A DNA stretch of 6,924 nt. It comes from Ignavibacteriota bacterium (GTDB lineage Bacteria > Bacteroidota > Ignavibacteria > UBA10030 > UBA6906). The notes under the pieces were generated by a model that had not been told where the DNA came from, did no database searches, and was given only the letters and a program-made list of their open reading frames with translations. Position numbers and translations under genes: made by a program. This document shows, one piece after another, positions 6,837 to 6,924 of the stretch (positions within the stretch are counted from its first letter, which is position 1; each line of letters opens with the position of its first letter). Location of the stretch: contig JACQVJ010000216.1 of NCBI GenBank assembly GCA_016209805.1, forward strand, positions 1 to 6,924, in the 5' to 3' direction.

Positions 6837-6924
6837 ATGGCTTCAATCAACTGGTGGCGGACAAACAAAGTCCTCCACAGGGATATCGGTTACCTCGTCG
6901 CTGCGATGACAATCATCTATGCGA
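6837..6924 (+). CDS. PepSY-associated TM helix protein, N-terminal fragment (cut by window)
   Basis: ATG 6837 opens a frame that stays open for 29 codons to the window edge. The peptide begins MASINWWRTNKVLHRDIGY and continues into a hydrophobic segment (LVAAMTIIYA). This matches the start of PepSY-associated TM helix proteins, in which a short basic N-terminus with an HRD.G motif leads into the first membrane helix. These are multi-helix inner-membrane proteins with periplasmic PepSY domains, some linked to iron uptake or flavin/heme redox proteins. The start lies 6 bases after the DUF4920 stop with no separate ribosome binding site, so translational coupling is likely. Only 29 residues are visible, so the family call is moderate. 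Confidence 0.68.
   Translation, partial: MASINWWRTNKVLHRDIGYLVAAMTIIYA

Overview
The window holds two divergently transcribed gene blocks from a bacterium of moderate GC content, probably a member of the Bacteroidota/Chlorobiota (FCB) group. Three of the exported proteins have signal peptides whose predicted cleavage leaves Gln at +1 (LFA|Q, LYA|Q, AVA|Q), a habit typical of Bacteroidota. The gene families (DUF4920, PepSY-associated membrane protein, Tat-exported aspartylglucosaminidase-like enzyme, AbgT) also fit. Clear Shine-Dalgarno sites before three genes are less usual for core Bacteroidia or Flavobacteriia, so an early-branching class such as Ignavibacteria is plausible. No marker gene settles this.

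Left block, minus strand, reading leftward from about 3190: an AbgT-family inner-membrane transporter (1652-3190), a Tat-exported Ntn-hydrolase of the N4-(beta-N-acetylglucosaminyl)-L-asparaginase family (535-1605), and the N-terminal part of a lipoprotein GH5-type beta-mannanase (530 down to the window edge). The gaps are 46 and 4 bases, so this looks like one operon. It may combine hydrolysis of polysaccharide or glycoconjugates outside the cytoplasm with uptake or export of an amino-acid-like product.

Centre: a 272-base divergent intergenic region (3191-3462) with a possible promoter for each direction, a 10-base palindrome and a short stretch with inverted ends that may be a remnant of a dispersed repeat.

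Right block, plus strand: two adjacent M16B peptidase genes separated by 1 base (3463-4827 and 4829-6268). The first keeps the zinc-binding HxxEH motif but has lost the C-terminal Arg/Tyr pair. The second has lost the zinc site and keeps the Arg/Tyr pair. They should form one active periplasmic heterodimer. After 100 bases come a small secreted DUF4920 protein (6369-6830) and, 6 bases later, the start of a PepSY-associated membrane protein that runs off the right edge.

No RNA genes, CRISPR arrays, insertion sequences or clear terminators were seen. The two most interesting points are the complementary loss of active-site parts in the M16 pair and the altered active site of the asparaginase-family enzyme within an AbgT/mannanase operon.
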